Assembly: GCA_035048495.1 (NCBI GenBank)
Contig: CM068552.1
Location: forward strand, 25,918,154 to 25,982,153
Source of the DNA: Euptelea pleiosperma
Taxonomy: Eukaryota > Streptophyta > Magnoliopsida > Ranunculales > Eupteleaceae
DNA length: 64,000 bases
Direction of reading: 5' to 3'
Shown: one piece after another, positions 53,600-64,000 of the stretch
How the letters are laid out: each line of letters opens with the position of its first letter
Numbering within the stretch: position 1 is the stretch's first letter
The notes under the pieces: model-generated
Database searches by the model: none
Told to the model about the DNA's origin: nothing
Seen by the model: only the letters and a program-made list of their open reading frames with translations
Translations under genes and position numbers: made by a program

Positions 53600-56526
53600 G
53601 AAGATTAAGTTATTCAATATGGCTTCAATTATTTCAGTTAGTACTACAGGAAATTAATCAATAGGACAAACTCAGATAGACTTTCTCAGATATTCAAATC
53701 TGAGGGAATCTAAGAATTTGGTCAAAATATCTGCAAGTTGAATTTTTGTATTCACATACTCTAATGAAATTATCTATTCTTCAACCAGCTCTTTAATAAA
53801 ATGATGTCGAATATTAATGTGTTTGGTTCTATAGTGCTGTACAAGAGTTTTAGAAATAAAAATATTACTCATGTTATCACAGAATAAATTCACAGATTCT
53901 TGATCAATTTCATAGTCCAAAATCATTTGTTTCATCCAAATTAACTAAGCACAGCAACTGCCAACATCAATGTATTCGCTACGGCAGTCGATAACGATAT
54001 AGCATTTTATTTCTTGTTATGCCAAGCTACAAAACAATTACCAATATTAAAAAACTCACCACTGGTGCTTTTTCAATATCAACATTTATCCAGTATTCAT
54101 CTAGGAGAACTTCATTAACATTTTTTGTTCAAATTTAGAGGTAAAGCATAAATAACTAGATATATTTTCTAACTGTCTCCTAGTTCGCACACCACTATCC
54201 TTGTTTCCAATAATCTCTGAAGTAGGATGATCTTTCATAAATTTAAATTCTTTAGGATTATCTTGGATGTGGATATTAGGTTCAACTTTTTCCAAATTAT
54301 TAGGTTCTTCACAATCATCTATGTTATTAACCATTTCAAAGATTTCATCATTAACAACAACATTTACTGATTCTTCTATGGTTAAGGTTCTTTTGTTGAT
54401 GATCCTATAGGCTTTACTTTTGGTGGAGTATCCTAGAAAAATAGTTTCAACTTTTAGAGTCAAACTTTCTAAGATTTTCTCTATCTTTGAGCATGTAACA
54501 TTTACTGCCAAAGACTCTGAAATATTTTACATTTGGTTTGACTTCATTCTAAATTTTATAGGCTATCTACAAGGTTCATTTCCTTAGATAAACACGATTT
54601 ACCGTGTAACATGCAGTATTTACTACTTCATCCACAAATTTCCTGTAAGATTTTTGCTCATAAGCATAACTCTTCCCATTTCTTCGAGAGTTCTATTGTT
54701 TTCTCTTAGTTACACCATTCCGTTGAGGTGTCTTTGCTGTAGAAAATTTATGTTTAATCCCATTCTCCTCACAATACACAGTGAACTTGTGATTATCAAA
54801 TTCTCCAACATTGTCACTTATAATCTTAAGAATAGACAATCCTTTCTCATTCTGTATCTTTTTACAGATTTTCACGACTTCCTCAAAAGCTTCAGATTTT
54901 TCTCTTAGGAAAGCTACCCATGTAAATCTAGAGAAATCATCAACAACAGTCAAGAAATATCCTTTTCCTCCAAGACTCTCTATCCTATTGGGTCCAACAA
55001 GGTCCATGTGTAATAGTTCTAGAATTCTAGAGGTGACAATATTTTTAACCTTTTTGTGTGGGCTTTTGACTTGTTTCCTTTTAGGCAAGTCCCACGAATA
55101 GTTTGATAATTAAATTTTGGGACTCCTCTAATTAATTCATTCCTACTGATCTTGGCTAAGTCTTTAAAATTTATGTGTCCTAGACGTTGGTGCCAAAGTT
55201 CGATTTCGTTTGATTGTGCCATGTTGCACTTAATCGAACCACCAGTCTCAACGACATAGCAATTATCGGAAGTTCTATTTTCTTGAATTATTACCTTGTT
55301 AGATTTCTTGTCTATGATTTCACATTTTTCTTTAGGGAATTTTTGACATACCCCCCCATGTTATCTCTAAAATTTGACATACCCCCCCACAATTTGAAAA
55401 AGCTGACATACCCCCCTATGACTCAGTCCACTGTCATTTGACCAGTGTTGACCCGAGTTGACTTTCAAATTTTGTATTAAATGGCAAAAATGCCCTTGTC
55501 TTCAAGCTTGGAACAAGGGTTTGGGCCAAAACCCAAACCCTAAATCAAACGGCTGTGGGGATGTCCGGCCAAGAGATTCCAATGGGTTGGCCGCCCATCA
55601 CCGGCTACCAACCCACCGGAGTCTCATGGCCGGCTGGCCACCACTCCGGCAATAATTTTAAACCCAAGGTTAAAAAAAAAAAAAAAACAAACACAAAGCA
55701 TACAATTTTAGTTTTAAATTTTTCATTAACAAAATTGAAAAACATGACAAAGCAATTTATATTTCAAACTTTTGAGATGTGGATTTTGGAAAGATGGGTT
55801 CTCTCAATTTTAAAATTTCATTCTACAATAAAATCCATAAAAAGAAATCTCATTCCTTCATGAGTTTTGTTTATTTTTTTTGGGGTTTTTTCTTCTCAAT
55901 CTTTGTTTAATTCATAAAAAAAAAAAAAAATCTCAAGTTTACCAACATGAGTTTTAATTTTTATCTTTAATCTCCTCTTTTCATGTTTGATTTGGGTTAT
56001 GGGTTTTGGCTTAAACCCAAACCCTTGTTATAAGGTTGAAGACAAGGGCACTTTCGTCCTTTAATACAAAATTAGGTAGTAAACTTGGGTCAACACTGGT
56101 CAAATGATAGTGGACCGAGTCATAGGGGGGTATGTCAGCTTTTTCAAATTGTGGGGGGGTATGTCAAATTCTAAAGATAACATGGGGGGTATGTCAAAAA
56201 TTCCCTTTTCTTTAAATAACTTGCATATGTGGTCTTTGTCACAAATTTGACTAATACTAAGAAGGTTATGATTTAGACCATCTACACACAACATTCTCAA
56301 TCTTAGGTATTCCTGGACCTTGAATAGTCCCTATACCAATAATTTTAGCAATACTACCATCTCCAAATATTACATCACCATCATGGCATTTATCAAAAGA
56401 ATAGAAATGAGATCTTTCTCCAGTCATGTTTCTGGAGCATCCACTATCCAAATACCACTTAGAAGTTTCATTTGCAATTAAGGTAGTATGAATAACCAAA
56501 TATTTTCCAACAAATTTTTTACCCAT
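53600..56526 (-). pseudogene. Sirevirus-like pol, RT missing
   Basis: Protease: KWYLDSGCSRNMTGERSHFY (DSG intact). Then HNLLSISQICDKDHICKLFK, broken by the MULE, and resumed: IELWHQRLGHINFKDLAKIS. Integrase: HMDLVGPNRIESLGGKGYFL, TVVDDFSRFTWVAFLREKSE, IISDNVGEFDNHKF and TPQRNGVTKRK (the E of the triad appears as K or is displaced). Linker: FLGYSTKSKAYRIINKRTL. At about 54090 the RT start (LLDEYWI-like) jumps straight to RNase H (ISLSTAV, CDNMSNIFISKTLVQHYRTK, LADILTK) at about 54050, so the whole RT is deleted. Confidence 0.82.
55335..56205. mobile_element. 871-bp Mutator-like non-autonomous element (MULE)
   Basis: Perfect 9-bp duplication TTTTCTTTA on both sides (55326-55334 and 56206-56214) and inverted ends GGGAATTTTTGACATACCCC that stay about 90% similar for roughly 200 bp. 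These are Mutator hallmarks. Each arm holds three TGACATACCCCCC motifs. The centre has a GC-richer block at about 55540-55650 followed by AT-rich sequence. Removing the element restores the copia reading frame across LFKEK. Confidence 0.93.
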
Positions 56527-56580
56527 CTTCTTACAAGAGATTTATCATTATTTTTCTTGTTAGATAGAGAATTATTAATA

Positions 56581-59500
56581 TTTTTTTTATAGCGCTAGCT
56601 CTAGCATTTAAAGCAGCTACCTAAAAGTAGTGTTTTTCGTGTCGTCGGATTGAAAACCCTAGAATCAACAAAATTTGTATCTTTTCCGATTCACTTATCT
56701 TGTAAAATGCAGAGATTTTGTATAGGGATTTGTGTCGGATATTGTCCGCACTCGGGGTTAGTTAGCACATGTAAAGATCATAAAATGATGGATTTTTATC
56801 AAAAATTGATGGAGATGTAAGAATGGTGGGGTGATTAAAAACAAATTTCGATGATTCTAGAGAGAAAATTTGCCACACACAATAAGAACGTAAAATAACA
56901 ATAAACTAAAAATTATAAAATAACAATCTTATTAATGATCAAAGTTTCTCTACAATACTCAAACTATTTTTAAACAATAAAAGACCTAGAAAGCAATAAA
57001 ATGTAGAGAGAGAAAAAGAGATAGGGAGAGAAAATACTAAAACAAACTAGAGATATCTAGAGAGAGAAAGCAGTAGAGAGAAAAAGAAAACTTAGAGATT
57101 TTTAGGAAGAGAGAGTGGTATGTAGAGAGAGAAAGAGGATAGAGAAAAGAAAAGAAGGGGTTTCTAGAGAGAGAAAATAGGGTGAGAGATAGAAAGTAGA
57201 AAGAGAAGGAGTTTACCTTGGACACTTATCAGAGTTGGAGATCGTGATCGGTGGTGCATGGCTTGCACATGGTCGTGGTACTAAAGGAGCTCCAAGAGAG
57301 TGGAGTTGCTACCATGGTTTGAGGAGCATTCCTTGCTGGCTGGTTCGTTAGGAGACGGTCAGAACCGTTACTAACTTACCAAGAAGAGGGTGTTGAAGGT
57401 TGCTGGGCCATACCTTGGCGAGAGAAGCTCGGGCAGAGTTGGTGGAGAGGTTGAAGGACGTGGTGACTGGGTGTGGAGTAAGGGAAGGAGATGGAGGAGG
57501 CGGTTTGAATGGCAGCAAGGGAGGAAAGTTACACTCCCTCGCAGCCTCGTGGTGGATATGAGAGATGAGGTGGGGTTCAAGAATGAGAAACGGCTGGGGA
57601 CATGGGTGAAAGTGAGAGAGAATGGAAGTTATGACAATGGAGGAGGTTCCAGGCAACAGCAAGGAAAAAGGCCACCGGAAGTTGCAGATCTGGGCGGTGG
57701 TAAAGGGAGGAGATGACTGAAAGTAGGATTATTCCGCGTCGTTGGTTACGGAAACCCTAACTTCAACACATTTTTAATTAATCCAAGACTTTTAACCTGT
57801 AGAATGAGCAATTTTGCACAGTGGCTTGTGTCGGATGTCGATCCACACTCGGGATTAGTAGGATTAGCCCGAATAAGAACACAAAAGATAATGAAAATTT
57901 TGCATGTGCCACATCATTCTCAAATCAACTTCATTTAATCAAAATTGTCTTTTACAACAAAAATCTGACAAAATAACTAAACTAGAAAGCATTTTAATAA
58001 GAGAGGGATGTAGAGAGCGAAAGAGGTTTTGAGAGAAAGAACTAGAGAGAGAAAGTTCACGAATGAGCTATGTAGAGAGAGAAAATGAGTTTAGAGAGAA
58101 ATTTACCATTGAATATACCAGAGGGAGATGATTGGTGAAATCAAGCGGTGAAGAAGGAGAACCAGCAAGGTTGATGGTTTGTACACCCATTAGATGGTGT
58201 GGAAGAAGTGATGAGGATGTCTGATCGGGGGCAGGTGTGTGCAAGATCGTCCATAGACTGAGGTGAGTAGAGAGTTGCTGATCGTGGAACTTAGATGGGG
58301 GCAGTAGGTGCATAGGAGATGTGGCAGGTGTTCTCACGGTTTGGGAGAAGGAGGGCAGCGTTTGAAAATGTAGAGTGCAAAGGTGATGAAGCTTGGACAA
58401 CAACTTTGATCGATGCCAATGGTGAGATGCACTGTTGGCAGTTCGGTTGTGTTGCAAGCCGGTTGCTTGAGAAGTTGGAGATGAGGTGGTGGTGTTTTGT
58501 GGCTGACTGGAGATGGGGAAAGTGATGAAAGGCTTTAATGGTGAAGGCTGCAAGGAGAAGATGATGGTTGCTGGATGGAAATGCAAGCGAGTTCAGACCG
58601 TTTTTGGTTGTGGAACCTACCCTCATTCATTAGGCGATACATGTGGAAGGAGAGTACGTAGCTGCAGCATGGACGAACCAGTAGGCGAGGAGGTGTGTGG
58701 AAGCAAGGGGGCAGCCACGTTTTGTCATCGGAGTTGCAGGTAATGGAAGAAGATGGCAGATGGGTTTCCGATCTGCAACTCTAACAGTTTTAAGGTGAGC
58801 AATAGGCGTTGAAGTGTTGCTGGTTCGTTGAAGATCGAAGGAGGTTGCAGGTGAAGACGTGGAGTGCAGCTGCAAGGGAAAGAGGATGCAACTTGCAGAT
58901 CTCTAAGTTCATTTGATGGAGAAGGTGGAGGCGGTCCAAGAGGACAGCAGGTGGGCGGCGCGAGGTGGAGATGATGATGGTGGTGGCGCCGGCGAACCAG
59001 TTCGGTGGTAGCTCTCGGAGAGGAAGGAGTGGAGGAGAATAAGAAAAACAAGAAGAAGAAGATGGAGGAGAGAAGGAAAAGAAGAAGACAGAGGAGAGAA
59101 GAAAAAGAAGAAGACAGAGGAGGAGACCTTACCAGACAGCCGGAGTTGCTGCCTGCAACTCCGGCGAAGATGGAGGAGGAAGAAGAAGAAAAAGAAAAGA
59201 AGAAGAAGAAGAAGGGGGCGAGGGAGACGAAAACATCCGGGGAGTTTTGGGGAAAGATGAGGTGAAGTAAGGAGGGGGATTAGGGTTCCAAAGAATCCTT
59301 TTCCTTCCCCTTTTAAAGCTCCCTAGTTTCCATTATTGGAAATTAGGGAATTTTTGAAATAAAAAAATAATTTTTTTTATTTTTTTATTTTTTTTAAGTA
59401 AAACCCTACTTTTCTTTGGGGAATTTCCCCATTTAGTGGACCTCCCATTTTTTAAAATTTAATTAAAATTATTTTAAAATTCACGGGGTCCACTAACTGG

Positions 59501-60370
59501 TCGGACAGCGGGTCGATGATGATGGGCCCGGCTACTGGCCCACATGGATTGATGATGTCCATCGTCTCACAAGATGATGTGACAGACAATCTGATGGCGA
59601 TCGGATGGATGGTGACTTGATTGGGACCCAGATTGGTAGATCGACAGATCTAAAGAGATCCAACGGTCCGGTGGAAGATCCAATGGTCCGATTGAAGATC
59701 CAACGGTCAGAAAGCTAAGGGAGATGAGACAGAGCCAATGGGCATGAGTTCTGGGGTTAGGTCAGTAGATTCGAGGACCGAGAGATGAAGAGAGAGAGAA
59801 TAAGGAGAGATGAGAGAGAAAATATCAGAAAATAGAGATAAAAATATTGGCAGAGGGTCTGGAACCCTGGTCTTTACTGTGACCATCCTCACACTTCTCT
59901 AGTAGAGTAGACTATCATTCCTTGTTGACTCATGTGGCTTTAAACGCTTTGGTCCGTCTCTTGGTCATTGGCTCTCCTGTTCTCTTCGTTCTTTGGGCCG
60001 ACTTTTTGGTCCTCTTATTCAGCCCATAGTTGGCCCATATCTTCTAGTCATAGCATGTGGGCTCTTTAAGCTTTGATAATGGGCTTTCCTGATTGGTGTG
60101 GGCTCGCAAGTCTCGAGAATTGTCCCATCGGGGTTTCCTGCGACAGAAGAAGCGCGTAATGAGACTTTATCAGAACGACTCAATGTCTAGACTTCCAAAA
60201 ATGTGTTTAATGCATGCAAATATACCATTTCGTCCAAAAAAGTGTGTTCTACGCAGCAAAAGAGACTCTTACATAGAAAAGTAGATAAATAGAGCATTTT
60301 AACGTAGGAGAGTATGAAAATACTTAGAAGATAATAGTGGAAAATACGCACTTTTAAGCGAACATCACAA
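56581..60370 (-). repeat. Long repeat region, probable LTR of a gypsy-type element
   Basis: No gene. Two diverged units, each about 1.1 kb or more, begin near 56640 and 57733 (TCGTCGGATTG... and CGTCGTTGG..., both with AAACCCTA, TTGTGTCGGAT and CACTCGGG). Each runs into GAGAGAGAAAG tracts and a GGAGATGG/GGTGG-rich part. GAA-rich microsatellite lies at 59035-59220, and GATCCAACGGTCC-type 20-bp repeats at about 59655-59710. On the minus strand the right edge reads GGTTGGGGGT followed by TGTGATGTTCGC at 60370, which has the form of a polypurine tract and LTR start. The left edge is uncertain. Confidence 0.45.
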
Positions 60371-62344
60371 CCCCCAACCAGCATATTGCCAATCCTTGGC
60401 AATTAGTGCGAAATAAATGAGCTTAAAAGGGCTCTGCGCATGCTGCACACTTTTTCATATTAGTTCCGGGAAAACACCGTTCGTCAAATCATTGAATGGA
60501 TACAAAAATAGTTACATGCTAGCGAAGAGTTGGAAAGTTTTGGCAAGACTACAGACTGATAATCATGACCCAGAATAGTCAGACTCTGCGTGTGTGTACT
60601 CAACGTTCTCATCATCCGACAGTAAAGATTTCCAGATCACCTCCAAGTTTTTATGCCTCGACCTCAAATCTCACATGTTTAGCACTCAGAATAGAATCAC
60701 ACAAGAAGGGTTTTTTTCTTTTCTCTCAATTTATATGTTAGGAGATGTATTTAATATAAAGAGGCAAAAGATCTCACATATATTTTATTTGAAGGAAGGA
60801 CATCTTTAACAGAAGAAGATCTCATGATTGGAATACCACTTCACTCGGGAACGTCAGATCAAACTCTATAGCTTCTCTTTCTCCAATCTCCACATTTTAT
60901 GATCGTACTATCCTAGAATCAAGTAGGACTTTCCTAGGTTGTAATGAGACTTAGGTCAGGTGTAGAGAGATAAAGGGATACAGGATTTCAAAGATCTTGA
61001 GAGGATATTGCCATTTTCTTATATTTTTCCTGCAGCGTAACACCATTATCTGGTTCTTTTTCCTTTTTTCGTATTTTTCTTTTTTTCTTGATATTTCTGA
61101 GACTGCTCAATTTCTTTTCAGCTCTTTTTCATACTTTCTTTCCATATTTTGTTTTCAGCTTGAACCACTTTTTTTTCTTTGGATTTTTCTTCTTTACTTT
61201 TCTTTTCACGGTATACCCACATCAGTTATTCTTTTGTTCATCTCAAAATAAGGGTAGCCAGTCATGCTTCATAGCTTGATTGGGTTTTAGGTTGATGGGT
61301 TTACAAAGAAAAGGTTTTTATAGAAGGGCTCAAGGGGTTTCTAGTGAAGTATAATTCAGGTGAGTAAAAAGGCTGAATGGTTCAGAAAAATGACCTAAAT
61401 CATTTTCTAGGGTTTGCACTACCATGCATACTGTCTTGACTGGATACAGAGAAGGTTCTGTTGTAGTAATCCAATTTTGATGTCGTTCCAAGTTTTATGA
61501 TCGAAGCAAAAGATAATGAGATCTCTCAACGAATATTGCGGGCATGAAGAATATTGAGTCATCTAGTGACTCAGATTTGTTGTATAACCCTCTAAAATGA
61601 TTAAAGGCTCAAAAGCTTATAGGGTTAGGTCTCCACAATTCTTTTCACAGGATCTCTAGAATTTCCAAACTAGGATGACTCTGATGTTGATAGTGTACAA
61701 TTGTGTCGAATTTGAGTTTTTCTAAGTTTTCAAACCTGCTGTAGTCACACTTGACTTGACTCAACGCCAACTTTAAACGAAAATTGACATCCTCAATATT
61801 GACTTAACGGAGGTTTTCAGCTCATCAAAGTCAGGATATTTGACACATTTTTGAAATCTAGAAAACTTTTGGAGAACATCGGAAATCACCCCAAAAATAA
61901 GAAGTTTATTTATTTATTTATTTATTTTTTATTTTTATTTTTTTTATCAAAATGAAGACATGAGTTTTGGTAAATACCCCACCCCCAACCAAAATATAGC
62001 ACCGTCCTCGGTGCTCATGACCGGGATATAAAATGATGAAAAATCAGTGATGATGATGCAAAGGTTCAGGGAGGATGTTACCAAGTGGGCAGAAACTCGA
62101 TAGTGTGTGGTACCTGATGATCGGAAGAATGAATGTACTTGTATTTCCAATGATATAACAGTAATAACAAATGCATGAGACTCAAGTACTCTAAGAATAC
62201 CGGAATTGCCTTTTCGAAAGCGCTAAGTTTTACGTCTTCAGCCAGACATGACGGGGGTATATCAAGTACCCCCAACCAGGTTAAAACTCATGGAGACTGA
62301 GTGAATCTGCAGTCTTCCTGACACCTAAGGTGAAACGGAGACAA
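60371..62344. other. Non-coding interior between gag and the putative LTR
   Basis: No coding domain. Three minus-strand copies of GGTTGGGGGT occur at about 60371, 61979 and 62262; the middle one follows a GCACCGAGGACGGTGC hairpin. T-rich simple sequence lies at 61040-61210 and a TTTA tract at 61905-61945. This is the arrangement expected after gag in a gag-only element. Confidence 0.45.
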
Positions 62345-64000
62345 CTATCCTATCTCTTGTCTAGGTATACTTGTGTAGAACAGGTCTTTCTCAGTGTAGA
62401 CTGAGAGAAGGACAGTAAGTTCTCTGAGTAGCCCTGCAAAAGTGTGTAGTTGAGTAGGAAGGGATTGAAGCTTCTCAATAAGAACTGAGAGGACAGGAGT
62501 AGGGGATTCTCTGACCGTGGTTAGCAGAGCCGCAAACTCATTGAGTTTAGCGGGAATGTATCTGAATGGAGCAGACTCCTGCAGATCAGTAATACCAGAA
62601 TTGTTTGACTCCGAGACGAAGTCAAACTCAAAGTATTCTTGATACTTGGATAATTTATCCTTGTGAGAGTCCTGAATTAGACTCGCCATGACATACGGTT
62701 CATCGACAACATCGACGTAGGGTGACGGGTGAAAACTGTTGACCTCTTCCTCGATGTTTCCTAATGTGATAGGGATGTTCCAATCCCTGCACTCAATATG
62801 TTCCTCCTCGGTGGGGACCGATAGGTTCAGGACAGTGGGAGTCCCATGTTCTAGACACGGCTCGTCGGTGGGAATGTCTGCATCCAGGGCAGAGAAAGAA
62901 TTATCAGAGATAGAGATGGAACTGGGTTTCTCTTGGCTCGGTCTAGAAGTTGGTGCTATTAAGGGCACCAAAGATTGAGACTCGGGTTCATCACTATTGT
63001 TGCACAATCCAATGGAGGTGGGGAGGAACGGTAGATCTAGGACAGTTGGGATCCTACGATTGAGACAAAACTCAGTGTCATGAAGATCATCTTCAGGGTC
63101 CAGGTTAGAAGCAGCAGTGGTAGAGTGAGAAATAGGTTGCTTTGAGGTAGGTTCAGGATGTGGTGCTTTTAAAGGCACCGAAGATGGATACACTGGCTCC
63201 TCAATAGTCTGGCTCGATCTAAGGGTGGGTACAACTTCTATTTCTTCCTCGCAATGCTAGTACTGGGTCCAATTGTGCGGCTCCTCATTATAGACAGTGG
63301 CCCTATCACTCTCATCATGATAGGCTATAGGTGGGCTAGTGAAGTTGACTTCCTCTCTTTCATTTTCTAATTGAATTAGACGTTGCTCCAAGCTCTCCAT
63401 AGATTGCTGTTGTTGGTGCTCTAGACTTTGGAAATACTGTTGTTGCTGGGCAATGTACTAAGAGAGAAGATCCTCTAGATCGGGTTTAGTAGCCAACGAA
63501 GGTGGTTCAGCCAAGGGGAGCTGAGGTGCCAACTCTTGATTATAGTCCGACTTAGTATGAAAGTTGTAAGGCAGAGTGGAGTCTGGGACTAGCTGCTAAC
63601 TCTGGAAATCCTGAGGGGCCGATTGTTGATCAGAATAATCATTGTGGATAGGACGGGTACTGGGATTGCGAGTATTGCCAGTCATACTCTCCATTGGGTT
63701 GATGGAATCCGGAAGGATAATTATCCTGCGGCAATTGCTGCGGGAGGGCAGACTGTTCCCAACCAAAGTTATGGTGACTCCTATTATTCGGATAATAAGT
63801 GTTGTCATAGGAGGTCTGCATTGGAAATGGAAAGGTACAGACATCTTGCTGGATAGAAGGGTAATATCCTACAGACTGGGAATGGTACACAGGTTGCTGG
63901 ACCGCGGCACGAAGGGCAGAGACTGAATTTTTAAGCTTTTGGAGTACAGAATTGTATTCCGGATCTCGGTGATTATCATACCCTGTAGAAGTGTGCGAGA
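62345..64000 (-). pseudogene. Gypsy-type gag C-terminal region, runs off the edge
   Basis: From the right edge on the minus strand: a Gln/Tyr/Pro-rich segment (HSQSVGYYPSIQQDV, HHNFGWEQSALPQQLPQDNY and PSGFHQPNGEYDWQ), typical of the disordered end of Gag in Tat/Athila-like elements. It is followed by YNEEPHNWTQY and, from 63193 to 62345, a 282-codon open frame rich in Ser, Pro, Asp and Glu ending in SVYTEKDLFYTSIPRQEIG. Stops interrupt the part between 63640 and 63193. No protease, RT or integrase follows before the non-coding region. Alternatives: a host acidic protein (less likely given the context). Confidence 0.5.

Larger units (their letters stand above)
51056..56580 (-). mobile_element. 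Sirevirus-like copia relic
   Basis: On the minus strand: protease (56500), GAG-pre-integrase, integrase (55090-54690), linker, RNase H (about 54050-53600), an extra downstream ORF relic (53045-51825), a polypurine tract AAAAAGGGGGAG (plus 51529-51540) and a 3' LTR. The AAAAAGGGGGAG tract and an ORF after pol are, from family knowledge, Sirevirus traits. The 5' LTR and most of gag are missing, and RT is deleted. An 871-bp MULE splits the pre-integrase region. Confidence 0.78.

Noticed and set aside
58068..58626. 172-codon and overlapping frames as genes
   Set aside because: His/Ser/Pro-rich frames on a GGTGG-rich repeat, open on several frames at once and with no domain; part of the long repeat region.
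62345..63193. Host acidic regulatory protein
   Set aside because: The upstream frame has Gag-like Gln/Tyr/Pro sequence broken by stops, and downstream DNA has polypurine-tract and LTR-like signals, so a retroelement gag is more likely.
1..64000. CRISPR array, operons or phage genes
   Set aside because: The tandem repeats seen have no spacer structure and the window is plant nuclear DNA.

Overview
This is plant nuclear DNA, almost certainly from an angiosperm with a large, transposon-rich genome. The evidence is one spliced plant gene with GT-AG introns, Ty1/copia and Ty3/gypsy elements with plant-type initiator-Met tRNA primer sites, L1-type LINE tails, Helitron-like termini, MULE and hAT-type MITEs, and a low GC content. 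I cannot name the species from the sequence. No bacterial, organellar or CRISPR features were seen.

Host genes. The main gene is a prenylcysteine (farnesylcysteine) oxidase/lyase of the FCLY family on the minus strand, 48116 to 19481. All five coding exons were reconstructed with intact splice sites and a continuous frame (1506 nt, 501 aa). Its second intron is 26,013 bp and is packed with retrotransposons. On the plus strand, 6716-7796 holds the last three coding exons of a second conserved-looking plant protein that I cannot name; its 5' exons are not recognisable in the window. An isolated, stop-bearing alpha/beta-hydrolase exon lies at 11770-12024. A tiny possible phosphatase-like exon remnant lies near 6303.

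Layout. 1-6.1 kb: a polyC-associated duplication, a LINE 3' end, a copia LTR-gag remnant, and a gypsy solo LTR with a perfect 5-bp target duplication (3951-6058). 6.1-8.7 kb: 3' end of the unnamed gene. 8.7-14.9 kb: Helitron-like and MITE-rich DNA, including a candidate 4.3-kb Helitron carrying the hydrolase exon. 15.9-18.7 kb: a gypsy integrase scrap and a second LINE tail. 19.0 kb: an initiator-tRNA-Met fragment. 19.5-48.1 kb: the FCLY gene. Its giant intron contains a 3.6-kb solo LTR with a 191-bp tandem repeat (21895-25482) and a chromodomain gypsy (26033-44430). That gypsy is split by a plus-strand copia (31285-42347), which is itself split by a minus-strand copia (36429-42041, perfect AGGAG target duplication). 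The intron also holds a decayed gypsy gag and a MITE. 48.2-50.5 kb: three inverted-repeat elements directly upstream of FCLY. 51.1-56.6 kb: a Sirevirus-like copia relic whose reverse transcriptase is gone and which is interrupted by an 871-bp Mutator-like element with a perfect 9-bp duplication. 56.6-64 kb: a long non-coding repeat, probably a long LTR, followed by a gag-only gypsy-type region running off the right edge.

Working picture. FCLY is the only clearly functional gene; everything else around it looks like layered insertion and decay. Nested insertions and target duplications give a relative order: gypsy, then copia 1, then copia 2. Premature stops in the dead elements are mostly TAG in place of CAG, consistent with deamination of methylated cytosine. 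LTRs of one family carry a motif resembling the plant snRNA upstream element at a fixed spacing from the TATA box.
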